Counted from the first letter of the stretch, positions 8,674 to 17,502 are shown. The stretch is DNA of 64,000 nt from Yinghuangia aomiensis (GCF_039542225.1 NZ_BAABHS010000005.1:308553-372552); one strand, 5' to 3'. The notes: generated by a model from the letters alone, not told the origin. Made by a program: numbers and translations.

Positions 8674-8856
8674 GAGGACTCCTTCGATGTGTGCGGCGCC
8701 GCGCTGTCGACAGCACGGATCGACCTCCGTGGACCTTCCGATCGAGGCGCGGGAACCGGTCCGCGGCGCCACATCGGCGCCTGCCTCCGCCTCCGCGGGC
8801 TTCGGGGTGGCTCCGGCCCCCGACCGTAGACGCCCGCCGAACACACCGTCAATGAC

Positions 8857-8874
8857 TTTCTCACGGTCGAGAAA
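8857..8874. promoter_or_regulatory. Inverted repeat TTTCTC-N6-GAGAAA
   Basis: The arms are perfect and lie in the A+T-rich part of the divergent region, about 180 bases before the beta-glucosidase start. A repressor binding site is plausible. Confidence 0.45.
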
Positions 8875-8980
8875 AATAGGACCGAGCGCACCCCGAGGCC
8901 ACCTCCGCATCCGCGGCCGACCCGGGCTCATGCCTGGCCGACCGAGGGCGGACCGCCAGGATGAAGGATTTTTTACACCC

Positions 8981-9002
8981 GACGGAAAATCACTTTTCGG
9001 TC
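8981..9002. promoter_or_regulatory. Inverted repeat GACGGAAAA-TCAC-TTTTCGGTC
   Basis: Eight of nine positions in the arms pair. The element lies 169 bases before the importer start codon in the A+T-rich segment and is a candidate operator for the importer operon. Confidence 0.45.
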
Positions 9003-9170
9003 ACGTGTCGACAATCGCAGGCTTCCGCCCTTGCCGAATTCACGTGCGTGAAAAAAGATGTCGGCACGTCCCGGCCGCGGGAGAAAGCCTCGCCGCGCCA
9101 CCGCAGGGCGTTTGGTCGCGCCCGAGGTCCGGGACCGGCGATCCCCATCCCCTTTCGTTTGGAGAGATCC

Positions 9171-10694
9171 ATGCGCACGCAGCCCTTGCCGAGAATCGGC
9201 GCCTCGATTGCCGCCAGTGCGCTTCTGCTGACCGGGTGCGCCGGCACCACGGGCGGCGGCACCGACAGCCTGACCATCGGTTCGCGGACGGCGCCGCAGG
9301 GCTTCGACCCGGTGAACGCCATCGGCAGCGCGCTGCCGTACTACCAGGCGGTGTACGACACGCTGATCAAGCGTGAACCGGACGGCAGCTACAGCCCCAT
9401 GCTCGCCACCGCGTGGGATCTCGACCCGACGCGTACCAAGCTCAGCCTGACCCTCCGCCAAGGCGTGGCCTTCGGTGACGGCACGCCGTTCAACGCCGAA
9501 GCCGTCAAAGCCAACCTCGAACGCTTCAAGAACACGCCCGGCTCCAACACCCGCTGGCTCACCGACCTCGAGGCCGTCGACGTGGTCGACCCCGCGCATG
9601 TCGACCTCAAGCTCAAGCAGCCCAACCCGGCCATGCTCTACTACCTCAGCGACTCGGCCGGCCTCATGGCCAACCCGGCCAAGTTCGCGCAGCCCGAGAG
9701 CCTGAAGGCGACCCCGGACGGCACCGGGCCGTACAAGCTGAACACCGCGAAGACGGTCACCGGCACCAAGTGGGTCTACGAGCGCAACGACCAGTACTGG
9801 GGCACGAAGCTCCCCTACAAGACGGTGACGTACAACTACTTCGACAACGAGACCGCCATCGTCAACGGTCTCAAGTCCGGCCAACTCGACGCGGCCGTCC
9901 TGCTCGACGCCGACCAGCAGCTCGCCGTGGAATCCGGCTTCACGACCAAGTCCACGCCACAGAACTTCGACTTCTCCTGCCTGATGCTCCTCGACCGCGA
10001 CGGCGTCCTCACCCCGGCGCTGAAGGACGTGCGCGTGCGCCAGGCGCTCAACTACGCCGTCGACCGGCAGACGATGCTCAGGTCACTGCAACGCAGCAAG
10101 GGCGAGGTCACCAGCCAGGTATTCGGCACGCAGGCGCCCGGATACAAGAAGGAACTCGACGCCTACTACACCTATGACCCGGCCAAGGCCAAGGCCCTCC
10201 TCGACCAGGCCGGGTTCGGCAAAGGCTTCACCCTCAAGCTGCCGCGCCCCGTCGGCATGGTCAACGACGCCCTCGCCGCTTCCCTCCAGACCGATTTCAA
10301 GGCCATCGGCGTCACCTTGGTCTGGGACCAATTCGACCCCACCCAGTTCGCCCAGAAGGTCTTCACCGGCCGCCAGTACTCGGGGCTCGTCATGAACCTC
10401 GGCCAGTACTCGAACGACTGGGCGGTCGCGAACGACTGGGTCGCGCCGGGCCCGTTCAACATGTTCGGCAACACCGACCCGACCATCCAGGACCTGATGG
10501 CCAAGATGAAGACGGACACCGGCGACCAGGAGAAGGCCGAAGCCCAGGCACTCAATCAACACCTCGTCGAGCAGGCGTGGTTCCTGCCCTTCTACCGCGT
10601 GACCTACCTGCACGTCACCGACGGGACCGTGAACGTCGTTCCCCAGGACGGCATGGCCGTCCCCTCGATCTACAACTACACCCCCGCCAAGTGA
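9171..10694 (+). CDS. ABC transporter substrate-binding lipoprotein, family 5 (DppA/OppA type)
   Basis: The 507-residue protein is the extracellular binding component of an ABC importer. The N-terminal lipobox L20-T-G-C23 marks it as a lipoprotein anchored at Cys23. The family-5 fold is shown by an early SRTAPQGFDPVNAIG segment, LSLTLRQGVAFGDGTPFNAE, and VRVRQALNYAVDRQTMLRSL near the middle. The preferred ATG has GGAGAG five bases upstream; an in-frame start about 210 bases earlier would destroy the signal peptide. Family-5 proteins bind peptides, nickel chelates or oligosaccharides. Because the divergent gene is a GH1 beta-glucosidase, an oligosaccharide substrate is as likely as a peptide. 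Confidence 0.92.
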   Translation: MRTQPLPRIGASIAASALLLTGCAGTTGGGTDSLTIGSRTAPQGFDPVNAIGSALPYYQAVYDTLIKREPDGSYSPMLATAWDLDPTRTKLSLTLRQGVAFGDGTPFNAEAVKANLERFKNTPGSNTRWLTDLEAVDVVDPAHVDLKLKQPNPAMLYYLSDSAGLMANPAKFAQPESLKATPDGTGPYKLNTAKTVTGTKWVYERNDQYWGTKLPYKTVTYNYFDNETAIVNGLKSGQLDAAVLLDADQQLAVESGFTTKSTPQNFDFSCLMLLDRDGVLTPALKDVRVRQALNYAVDRQTMLRSLQRSKGEVTSQVFGTQAPGYKKELDAYYTYDPAKAKALLDQAGFGKGFTLKLPRPVGMVNDALAASLQTDFKAIGVTLVWDQFDPTQFAQKVFTGRQYSGLVMNLGQYSNDWAVANDWVAPGPFNMFGNTDPTIQDLMAKMKTDTGDQEKAEAQALNQHLVEQAWFLPFYRVTYLHVTDGTVNVVPQDGMAVPSIYNYTPAK

Positions 10695-10725
10695 CCGTTC
10701 CTCCGGGCGCCGAAAGCCGACAGCC

Positions 10726-11673
10726 ATGCTCCTTTTCACCGTACGAAGAGTCCTCTCCGGGCTGTTCCTCCTCTTCGTGATCTCGTTCCTCGCCTACCTG
10801 CTCCTGTCGGTCCAGGACATCGACGTCGGACAGCAGGTCCTGGGCATGGGCGCCCGCCCCGACCAGATCGATGCGAAGAACGCCCAACTCGGCCTGGACC
10901 GCCCCATGCCCGCCCAGTACTTCGACTGGCTCGGCCATGCCCTGCGCGGCGACCTGGGGACGTCCTGGTACACAGGTGAGGACATCAACCAGACCGTCTC
11001 CACCCGGCTTCCGGTCACCCTGAGCCTCATGGTCGGCGTCACTCTGGTCAGCGGCGTGGTCTCGTTCCTCGCGGGCACCTGGGCCGGACTGCGGCAAGGC
11101 GGCATCGTCGACAAGGGCATCCAATTCCTCGGCGTCCTCGGATACTCCGTCCCCGGGTTCCTGCTGACCCTCCTGCTCGTGCAGATCTTCGCGGTCCAGC
11201 TCAAGTGGTTCCCGGCCATCGGCTACACCCCCTTCGCCGAATCGCCCGGCGGCTGGCTGTCCACGATCACCCTTCCGGTGATCGCCCTGTCCACCGGCGC
11301 GGTCGCGGGCGTCTCCCAACAAGTCCGCGGCGCGGTCGCGGACGTACTGCGCCAGGACTACGTCCGCACGCTGCGCGCCCGCGGCCTCCCGCCGCACCGC
11401 GTCGTCCTCGAACACGTGCTGCGCAACGCCTCCGCACCCGCGCTGTCGGTGCTCGGCATGCAGTTCGTCGGCCTCATCGGCGGCACCGTCTTGGTCGAGC
11501 AGATCTTCGCCCTGCCCGGCATCGGCAGTATGGCCGTCACCTACACGGCGCGCGGCGACGTTCCCGCGATCATGGCCGTGGTCATGGTCAGCGTCATCGG
11601 TGTCGTCCTGATCAACCTGCTCGTCGACCTCGCGATCGGCTGGCTCAACCCGAAGGCGAGGGCCGCCGCATGA
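10726..11673 (+). CDS. ABC transporter permease, DppB/OppB type
   Basis: A 315-residue inner-membrane permease with about six membrane segments, beginning with VRRVLSGLFLLFVISFLAYL. The binding-protein-dependent transport signature includes the EAA-like loop around DYVRTLRARGLPPHRVVLEH, and the C-terminus has LVEQIFALPGIGSM, both characteristic of DppB. The gene begins 31 bases after the binding protein gene and overlaps the next by four bases (ATGA). It forms a heterodimeric channel with the permease half of the following fusion protein. Confidence 0.9.
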   Translation: MLLFTVRRVLSGLFLLFVISFLAYLLLSVQDIDVGQQVLGMGARPDQIDAKNAQLGLDRPMPAQYFDWLGHALRGDLGTSWYTGEDINQTVSTRLPVTLSLMVGVTLVSGVVSFLAGTWAGLRQGGIVDKGIQFLGVLGYSVPGFLLTLLLVQIFAVQLKWFPAIGYTPFAESPGGWLSTITLPVIALSTGAVAGVSQQVRGAVADVLRQDYVRTLRARGLPPHRVVLEHVLRNASAPALSVLGMQFVGLIGGTVLVEQIFALPGIGSMAVTYTARGDVPAIMAVVMVSVIGVVLINLLVDLAIGWLNPKARAAA

Positions 11674-13466
11674 CCGACGCACCCGCGCTCACCACCGCGG
11701 CGGACACCCCGCCGACCGCCGCACGCGGCTTGGCCGGACGCCTGATGCGCAACCCGCTCGGCGCCACTGCCGCGGCGTTCCTGGCCGTCGTCGTGCTCGC
11801 GTCGTTCGCGGCACCGCTGCTGGCCCCCGGCGACCCAGCCGCGGCGAGCCTCAAGGACGCTTTCGCCGACCCGAGCGGCGCACACTGGCTCGGCACCGAC
11901 TCGGCAGGCCGCGACATCCTCTCGCGGCTTCTGTACGGCGGCCGCGAGACGCTGCTCGGCGCACTCGTCACCCTCGGCATCGGCCTCGCACTCGGCGTGC
12001 CGGCCGGACTGTGGGCCGGCTACCGCGGCGGCTGGTTCGATGCCGTCGCCGACTGGTGCGCGAACCTGGTGATGGCCCTGCCCGCGATGATCGTCCTCCT
12101 CGCGTCGCGCGCCGTCATCGGCCCGACCGTGTGGGCGCTGATGATCGTGCTCGGCGTGCTCGTCGCCCCGGCCTTCTTCCGCCTGGTCCGCGGCATCGTC
12201 ACCACGGTGCGCGGCGAACTGTACGTCGACGCCGCCCGAGTCTCCGGCCTTTCCGACACCCGGATCGTCACCCGCCACGTGCTCATCGTGGTGCGCGGAC
12301 CGGTCGTCATCACCGTCGCCCTCGTCGCCGGCATCGCCATCGGACTGCAAGCCGGACTGGAGTTCCTCGGCGTCGGCAGCGGCGACACCCCCACCTGGGG
12401 AGCGATGCTCAACGAAGCGTTCAAGAGTATCGAACGCGCCCCCATGCTGCTGCTGTGGCCCGGCCTCGCCCTCGGCCTCACCAACGCCGCGCTGGTCCTC
12501 TTGGCCGCGGCGATGCGCGACGCCTTGGAAGACCGCGGGACACCCGCCCGCGCCGCCCGAACGCGCCGCGCCCCGGCGCCGGAACCCGCGCGGGAACGGA
12601 AAGACGCGAGCCCGGCGGTACCGGGGCAGCGCGCCGCGCTGCTGTCCGTGCGGGACCTCGCCGTCGCCTACGCGACTCCCGACGGGACCGAACGCCGGGT
12701 CGTGCACCGCGTCGACCTCGACGTCGCCCCCGGCGAAATCGTGGGCCTGGTCGGCGAATCCGGCTCCGGCAAGACACAGACGGCGTTCGCCGTGCTGGGG
12801 CTGCTCCCGGCCGCGGGGCGGATCGCCCGCGGGAGCATCCTCGTCGAAGGACGCGAACTCACACATGCCGCGGAGCGCGATTACCGGGCTCTTCGCGGCA
12901 AGACCCTTGCGTATGTGCCGCAGGAACCGATGAGCAATCTCGACCCCGCGTTCACCGTCGGGAGCCAACTGACCGAACCCCTGCGCGTGGTCCTGGGCCT
13001 GTCCCGCAAAGAGGCCGCGACACGCGCTCTCGCCTTGCTGCGCGAGGTCGAGATCCGCGACCCCAAGCGGGTGTTCGACTCCTATCCGCATGAGATCTCC
13101 GGCGGCATGGCACAGCGTGTCCTCATCGCCGGCGCGATCTCGTGCGACCCCAAGTTGCTGATCGCGGACGAGCCGACCACCGCGCTGGACGTCCGCGTGC
13201 AAGCCGAAATCCTGGACCTGCTGCGCCGGTTGCGCGACGAACGCCGACTCGGAGTGCTGCTCGTCACGCACAACCTCGGCGTGGTCGCGGACCTGTGCGA
13301 CCGCGTTGCGGTGATGCAGACCGGCCGCATCGTCGAAGTCGGCGACACCGCCCGGGTTCTGCACACGCCGACCGCCCCGTACACCCGGAAGTTGCTGAAC
13401 GCCGTCCTCGACGACGTCCCGGCCCGTGCCCCCTGGCGGCCGGATCCGGCAAGGAGCACCGCATGA
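11670..13466 (+). CDS. Fused ABC transporter permease (DppC type) and ATPase (DppD type)
   Basis: The 598-residue protein combines two importer subunits. Residues 1 to about 290 form a DppC permease: membrane segment GATAAAFLAVVVLASFAAPLL, the conserved HWLGTDSAGRDILSRLLYGG, and an EAA loop around YVDAARVSGLSDTRIVTRHV. Residues from about 325 form an ATPase: Walker A GESGSGKT at about 361-368, Q-loop in YVPQEPMSNLDPAF, signature EISGGMAQRVLIAG, Walker B KLLIADEP and switch His in LLVTHNLG. A linker rich in Ala, Arg and Pro joins them. The C-terminal Cys cluster usual in Dpp/Opp ATPases is absent. The start overlaps the previous stop (ATGA). Such fusions are known in actinomycetes. Confidence 0.92.
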   Translation: MTDAPALTTAADTPPTAARGLAGRLMRNPLGATAAAFLAVVVLASFAAPLLAPGDPAAASLKDAFADPSGAHWLGTDSAGRDILSRLLYGGRETLLGALVTLGIGLALGVPAGLWAGYRGGWFDAVADWCANLVMALPAMIVLLASRAVIGPTVWALMIVLGVLVAPAFFRLVRGIVTTVRGELYVDAARVSGLSDTRIVTRHVLIVVRGPVVITVALVAGIAIGLQAGLEFLGVGSGDTPTWGAMLNEAFKSIERAPMLLLWPGLALGLTNAALVLLAAAMRDALEDRGTPARAARTRRAPAPEPARERKDASPAVPGQRAALLSVRDLAVAYATPDGTERRVVHRVDLDVAPGEIVGLVGESGSGKTQTAFAVLGLLPAAGRIARGSILVEGRELTHAAERDYRALRGKTLAYVPQEPMSNLDPAFTVGSQLTEPLRVVLGLSRKEAATRALALLREVEIRDPKRVFDSYPHEISGGMAQRVLIAGAISCDPKLLIADEPTTALDVRVQAEILDLLRRLRDERRLGVLLVTHNLGVVADLCDRVAVMQTGRIVEVGDTARVLHTPTAPYTRKLLNAVLDDVPARAPWRPDPARSTA

Positions 13467-14302
13467 CCGACCGTCTCCTCGACATCGCGGACCTGCGCGT
13501 GGCCTACCGGGGCAAGGGATGGCGCGCACCGGGCAAGGAAGTCCTCAAGGGCGTCTCCCTCTCCATCCGCCGCGGCGAAACGCTCGGGCTGGTCGGGGAA
13601 TCCGGGTCCGGCAAAACCACCCTGGGCCGGGCCGTCCTCGGACTGGCACCGATCGCCTCGGGCACCGTCACCTTCGACGGCGAACGGATCGACGACGCCG
13701 ACCGCAAGCGGCGCCGCGCGCTCGGCCGCGACCTCCAAGTGATCTTCCAAGACCCCTACACGTCCCTGAACCCGTCGCGCACGATCGGCGACACCTTGGG
13801 CGAACCGCTGCTCGGGCACGGTGTCGGCACCGCCGAGGCCCGCGCCCGGGTGGTGTCCCTGCTCGACCGCGTGCACCTGCCCGCCGACGCCGCCGGGCGC
13901 CTGCCCCGCGAGTTCTCGGGCGGTCAGCGCCAGCGTGTCGCCATCGCCCGTGCCCTCGCCCTGCGTCCGCGGCTGGTGGTGTGCGACGAGCCGGTGTCGG
14001 CACTCGACCTGACCACCCAGCGCAGCGTCCTGGACCTTCTCCTGGAGATCCAGCAGCAGACCCAGGTTTCCTACCTGTTCGTCTCGCACGACTTGTCCGT
14101 CGTACGGCTCATGAGTCACCGTGTCGCCGTGCTGCGGCACGGCGAGATCGTGGAGACCGGCGACGCGGCGGCCGTGACCGGCAACCCGGAGCACCCGTAC
14201 ACCCGTGATCTGTGGCTGTCCGCGCCCGTGGCCGACGTCGCGGCACAGCGCGAACGACGCATGCGCCGCCGCCCTGCCCCGCCCGGCACGGGCAACGGAT
14301 GA
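13463..14302 (+). CDS. ABC transporter ATPase, DppF/OppF type
   Basis: The second ATPase of the importer, 279 residues. It has Walker A GESGSGKTT at about 47-55, Q-loop VIFQDPYTSLNPSR, signature EFSGGQRQRVAIARALAL, Walker B RLVVCDEPVSALD and switch His in FVSHDLSVV. It is shorter than usual DppF proteins because the C-terminal oligopeptide domain with its cysteines is missing. The ATG overlaps the stop of the fusion gene (ATGA), with AAGGAG upstream at 13451. It closes the operon; a convergent gene begins 23 bases further on and no strong terminator was found. Confidence 0.9.
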   Translation: MTDRLLDIADLRVAYRGKGWRAPGKEVLKGVSLSIRRGETLGLVGESGSGKTTLGRAVLGLAPIASGTVTFDGERIDDADRKRRRALGRDLQVIFQDPYTSLNPSRTIGDTLGEPLLGHGVGTAEARARVVSLLDRVHLPADAAGRLPREFSGGQRQRVAIARALALRPRLVVCDEPVSALDLTTQRSVLDLLLEIQQQTQVSYLFVSHDLSVVRLMSHRVAVLRHGEIVETGDAAAVTGNPEHPYTRDLWLSAPVADVAAQRERRMRRRPAPPGTGNG

Positions 14303-14325
14303 ACAGTGCACGGACTCCGGAGCGC

Positions 14326-14784
14326 CTACTCCGTCGGGATTCCGTACCGCGCGAGGTGGCGGTTGCCATAGCCCTCGACGCCGGTCACTTCGCGCCCGAA
14401 CCACGCCGGTGGCGCGAAGCCGTCGGCGGCCTCGACCGACGCGAACTCCACCTCGACCGTCCGAAGGCCCGCCAGCGCGCCGGCGTAGACGTCGACGACG
14501 GCCTCGCCCCCGCCGACGTCGACGGTGAACCGTGTCTTCTCGACCCGCGCACCCGCGGTCGTGGGCCACAGGGCGGCGAACTGCTCCGCGGAGATCGCCA
14601 CTTCGGTCTCGCCCCGGACCAGTCCCGATCCGGTCTTCACGCAGATGGTGTGCGTGCCGCCCACGCTGCGCACCCGCACCTCGGGGTCGCCCGGCGCGAT
14701 GTAGCCCTGCACGACCGGCCGGCCTTCCGACGGCAACCGGCAGTCGCCGTCGACGAGGAATTTGCGCTCGATTTCGGTGCCCAT
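14326..14784 (-). CDS. CYTH domain protein
   Basis: A 152-residue single-domain protein. The CYTH hallmark EIERKFLV stands at residues 4-11, followed by alternating basic and acidic strand residues typical of the triphosphate tunnel fold (VRVRSVGGTHTICVKTG, EVAISAEQFAALW, VEKTRFTVDV, VEVEFASVEAADGF). CYTH enzymes hydrolyse triphosphates such as inorganic triphosphate or thiamine triphosphate, or act as class IV adenylate cyclases; the exact substrate cannot be told. The chosen ATG at 14784 places EIERKF at the N-terminus as in the family. An upstream extension would add unrelated Gly/Arg-rich sequence. The gene stands alone between the ABC operon and a hydrolase. Confidence 0.88.
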   Translation of the reverse strand: MGTEIERKFLVDGDCRLPSEGRPVVQGYIAPGDPEVRVRSVGGTHTICVKTGSGLVRGETEVAISAEQFAALWPTTAGARVEKTRFTVDVGGGEAVVDVYAGALAGLRTVEVEFASVEAADGFAPPAWFGREVTGVEGYGNRHLARYGIPTE

Positions 14785-15121
14785 GTGCCGCCGCCTTCCC
14801 TCGGTAGCGCCCCCGCAGCCCATCATGGCCCAACCGCCCCGCGGACGGCCCCGCCCGGCGGGTGCGGGACAGACCGGCGCACCGGCGGCACACGAGTCAC
14901 CGCCGACGGCTCGGACGCACACCGCCCCAGCACCTTCGGGGAGTTCGCGCCACACCCGCGATCCGACAGCGCCCGCCGGGGGCATCGGCCGCCCGGATTC
15001 GCCGCCACCGCGGTCTGCACCGGGCAAGGCGATCGACCGGACCGGAACCCGCGACGGGAGCCTCCGCCGCGGGAACCCCGGCGCGCGTCACCGTGACGAC
15101 GCCGCCCCCGCGGACCGCCGG

Positions 15122-15988
15122 CTACGCGGCGTCGGCCAGCAGTGCCCGCAGGCGCGCGGCGTAGGCGCGAGGGTGGGTCGTGTTGCCGTTGTGCCCGCCG
15201 GGGAGGGTCACGGTCGTGGTCCGGGTGAGGGCGGCGAGTGCCGTGGCGCATTGGTGGTCGAACACGGTGTGGGGGGTGGCGGCGCCGACTGCCGGGATCA
15301 CCCGGGTCGAGGTGCGGGCGAGGGCCGCCACGTCGAGGGTGTCGTGGACGACGGCGGTGAAGTCGTGCTCGATGAAGTACGCGAAGTTCGCCCGGCGACC
15401 GGCGTCGAGCGGCTGCGGTGTCAGGTCGGGCTCGACGTCCCGGCTTTTCGGGTCGATCCCGAGGACGCGGGCGATGGCGGGGAAAGCCGCGGCCAGACCG
15501 CCGTGCCGGTAGATGTCCTGCAGTTCGGCGAGTTCGTGCTCGTGCCGGGCGCGTTCCGCGGCGGGCAGCAGGCGCGGCGTCACCGGCTCGTGGGCGATCA
15601 GGACCGCGATCTGCTCGGGGTGCGCGACCGCCAGGTGCAGCCCGATCGAGGCGCCCAGGCTGCAGCCGAGCATCAGGGCGGGCCGGTCCGTGACCGCCGT
15701 GAGGAGTCGGTGTGCGTCGTCCGCGTGCCGTGCCAGCGACGCTCCGACGGTGGGGTCGGCCGGGCGGCTGCGCGAAAGGCCGCGGCGGTCGTACGTCAGG
15801 ACCGTGTAGGAGTCGGCCAGGTGCGCGGCCATGTCGTTGCTCCGGTCCGCGTCGCCCTCGCCGCTCTGCGCGATGAGCAACAACGGTCCCGAGCCGCGCA
15901 ATTGGTAGTGCAGCACGGCGCCGTCGACGGCGAGGGCCCCCGTGGTTGCGGTGTCGGTGGCGGGGCTCGGCTCGGCGGCGGCCTTCAT
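15122..15988 (-). CDS. Alpha/beta fold hydrolase
   Basis: The 288-residue protein has the alpha/beta hydrolase elements: oxyanion-side strand PLLLIAQSGEGDADRS, the strand TVLTYDRRGLSRS at about 62-74, nucleophile elbow GCSLGAS with Ser110, and a late catalytic His in LPGGHNGNTTHP near residue 264. No signal peptide is present. The ATG at 15988 has AAGGAG upstream; an in-frame start at 16066 would lie inside the regulator's operator. It is divergent from a MarR-type regulator with a tandem operator between them, so it is probably repressed by that regulator. The substrate is an unknown ester, lactone or epoxide. Confidence 0.85.
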   Translation of the reverse strand: MKAAAEPSPATDTATTGALAVDGAVLHYQLRGSGPLLLIAQSGEGDADRSNDMAAHLADSYTVLTYDRRGLSRSRPADPTVGASLARHADDAHRLLTAVTDRPALMLGCSLGASIGLHLAVAHPEQIAVLIAHEPVTPRLLPAAERARHEHELAELQDIYRHGGLAAAFPAIARVLGIDPKSRDVEPDLTPQPLDAGRRANFAYFIEHDFTAVVHDTLDVAALARTSTRVIPAVGAATPHTVFDHQCATALAALTRTTTVTLPGGHNGNTTHPRAYAARLRALLADAA

Positions 15989-16054
15989 GGCGGTGCTCCT
16001 TCCGGCGGCGCGGCACCCGGTCGGCCCGCGCTGTGCCGCCACCATAACCCATCC

Positions 16055-16086
16055 AATTCGATGCATTCAATTAGATGCATTCAATT
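16055..16086. promoter_or_regulatory. Two overlapping AATT-NN-ATGCAT-NN-AATT operators
   Basis: Copy one is 16055-16072 and copy two 16069-16086; they share the central AATT. Each is an 18-base partial palindrome, and the spacing is 14 bases. The element fills the middle of the 115-base divergent region between the hydrolase (start 15988) and the MarR-type gene (start 16104). It is far more A+T-rich than its surroundings. Confidence 0.65.
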
Positions 16087-16103
16087 GGATGTAGTGTGCC
16101 GGC

Positions 16104-16559
16104 ATGGATCCCGTCGGACTGTTCCTCCTCGGACGCACCCTCATGAAGATCGGCGAGGACGCGATCCCCGCCCCTCCCGACGGCCGTCTCGACGGCAGCG
16201 CCCGGCTCGCGCTGATCGTCGCGAGCGACGTCGCCGCGCACGAGGACACCACCGTCACGGAGATCGTCGCGCGCACCGGGCTCCCGCAGAGCCAGGTCTC
16301 CACGGCGATCGCCCGGCTGAAGGACGTCGGAGCCGTCGAGGCCGGGCCGGACCCGCGGGACCGCCGCCGGACCCGGGTCCGGCACGCCGCGGCCGTATCG
16401 GACCGGGTGGCCGCCGTCCGGACCGCCGACATCGCCCCCACCCTCGCCGCCGCCGTCGGCGACGACCCGGAAGCGGTCGCCGAAGTCACCGCCGCGCTCG
16501 ACGTCCTGGCCCGCCACCTCGCACCGCGGGCCGTCCGGGACGACATCGCTCGCGCCTGA
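16104..16559 (+). CDS. MarR-type winged-helix transcriptional regulator
   Basis: A small regulator of 151 residues. The winged helix is visible at about residues 50-95: VTEIVARTGLPQSQVSTAIA as helix-turn-helix, RLKDVGAVEAG and a basic wing DPRDRRRTRVRHA. The C-terminal helical part (VAEVTAALDVLARHLAPRAV) probably dimerises. It lies divergent to the alpha/beta hydrolase gene with tandem palindromes between, the usual arrangement for an autoregulated MarR repressor and its target. No clear ribosome binding site precedes the ATG at 16104, only GTGTGCCGGC, so translation may be weak or leaderless. Confidence 0.8.
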   Translation: MDPVGLFLLGRTLMKIGEDAIPAPPDGRLDGSARLALIVASDVAAHEDTTVTEIVARTGLPQSQVSTAIARLKDVGAVEAGPDPRDRRRTRVRHAAAVSDRVAAVRTADIAPTLAAAVGDDPEAVAEVTAALDVLARHLAPRAVRDDIARA

Positions 16560-16737
16560 AGACGGCACGCCGGCGCGGGGTGCGGGAACTCCGTTCCGGC
16601 GACGGTGTCGTCGGTGGTCACCACGCCCGCCCCGCGCCGGAAGGCTCCCACGGCCAGACGCACCCGGCGCCCGTCGGCGAACCGCTCCTTTTGCCCGGAC
16701 CCGCCCGCCGCCCTGGTGCAGCCGGGTCAGCACGCCG

Positions 16738-17502
16738 TCAGGGTCGGCACGCCGTCACCTCGACGGCCCCGGCACGGGCGGCGGCCTTGGCACGGAAGGC
16801 GTCCAGGGTCTCGGCGGCGACCCCGGCGGCGGCCAGAAAGGCGGCGGCGCCGCCGTACCGGGCGTGAAGCCGTTCGAGGAAGGCGCTCATCGCGTCGGCG
16901 GGAGCCTCCAAGAGCGGCGCCGGGACGGTGAATCCGTCGGCCCCGATCTCGTTGAGGGCGGCGCGATTGCGGTCGGCGAGGCCCGCCCGGATCGCCTGGA
17001 TCGCGTCGTTGGTGCGGGCATAGTCGGCCACGATCCCGTCGGCGGGCACCCCGAGGAGGTCCAGAAGGAGCGCGGTGAGCAGCCCGGTGCGGTCCTTGCC
17101 GGCCGCGCAGTGGACGAGAACGCCGCCCGGCCGGGCCGCCGCCTCGACGGCGACGGCGAGGCCCCGCGTCGTGGACTCGGCCATCAGCAGGTAGAACGCA
17201 CCGAGGTCCGCGTCAGTGGCGATGGCGCGCAATGCCCCGTCAAGGGCGTTGCCGTCGGGCTCGATCCGGGCGGCGACGACATCGACACCGGCAAGTTCCG
17301 CGGCTGCCCAGTCCGCGGGCTCGCTCTCGCGCGCGCCCCGGAGGTCGGCGATGGTGGCGATGCCGTGCTCGCGCAGCCGGGCGACGACGGCGGCGTCGGC
17401 GGCGGGGAAGGGCTGTGCGGAGCGGAACAGGACGCCGCGGCGGATCCATCGGCCCGCGGGATCGGCGAGTACGGCGGAGTCGCGGAAGTTGACCAGGGGC
17501 AT
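16738..17502 (-). CDS. Tyrosine-protein phosphatase (dual-specificity-like)
   Basis: The protein has 254 residues. It belongs to the Y_phosphatase3 group: the catalytic P-loop HCAAGKDRTG at residues 131-140 carries nucleophile Cys132 and Arg138; the general-acid loop is IADLRGARESEPADW near residues 51-65; the N-terminus has the typical NFRDSAVL and GVLFRSAQPF segments. Such enzymes dephosphorylate phosphotyrosine proteins or phosphoinositide-like lipids. It is intracellular. The ATG at 17502 fits the family N-terminus; an upstream in-frame start adds only basic sequence. It lies downstream of the TetR gene in the same direction, 138 bases away. Confidence 0.9.
   Translation of the reverse strand: MPLVNFRDSAVLADPAGRWIRRGVLFRSAQPFPAADAAVVARLREHGIATIADLRGARESEPADWAAAELAGVDVVAARIEPDGNALDGALRAIATDADLGAFYLLMAESTTRGLAVAVEAAARPGGVLVHCAAGKDRTGLLTALLLDLLGVPADGIVADYARTNDAIQAIRAGLADRNRAALNEIGADGFTVPAPLLEAPADAMSAFLERLHARYGGAAAFLAAAGVAAETLDAFRAKAAARAGAVEVTACRP

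Larger units (their letters stand above)
8674..9170. other. Divergent promoter region between beta-glucosidase and ABC importer
   Basis: This 497-base region has no supported gene. It is locally A+T-rich around 8850-9060, in contrast to its surroundings, and contains two strong inverted repeats listed separately. It should hold promoters for both directions. GGAGAG at 9161-9166 is the ribosome binding site of the importer. Confidence 0.6.

Noticed and set aside
11541..13529. Long minus-strand frame opposite the first ABC importer
   Set aside because: It is the antisense of the permease-ATPase fusion, low in complexity, with no ribosome binding site or family match.
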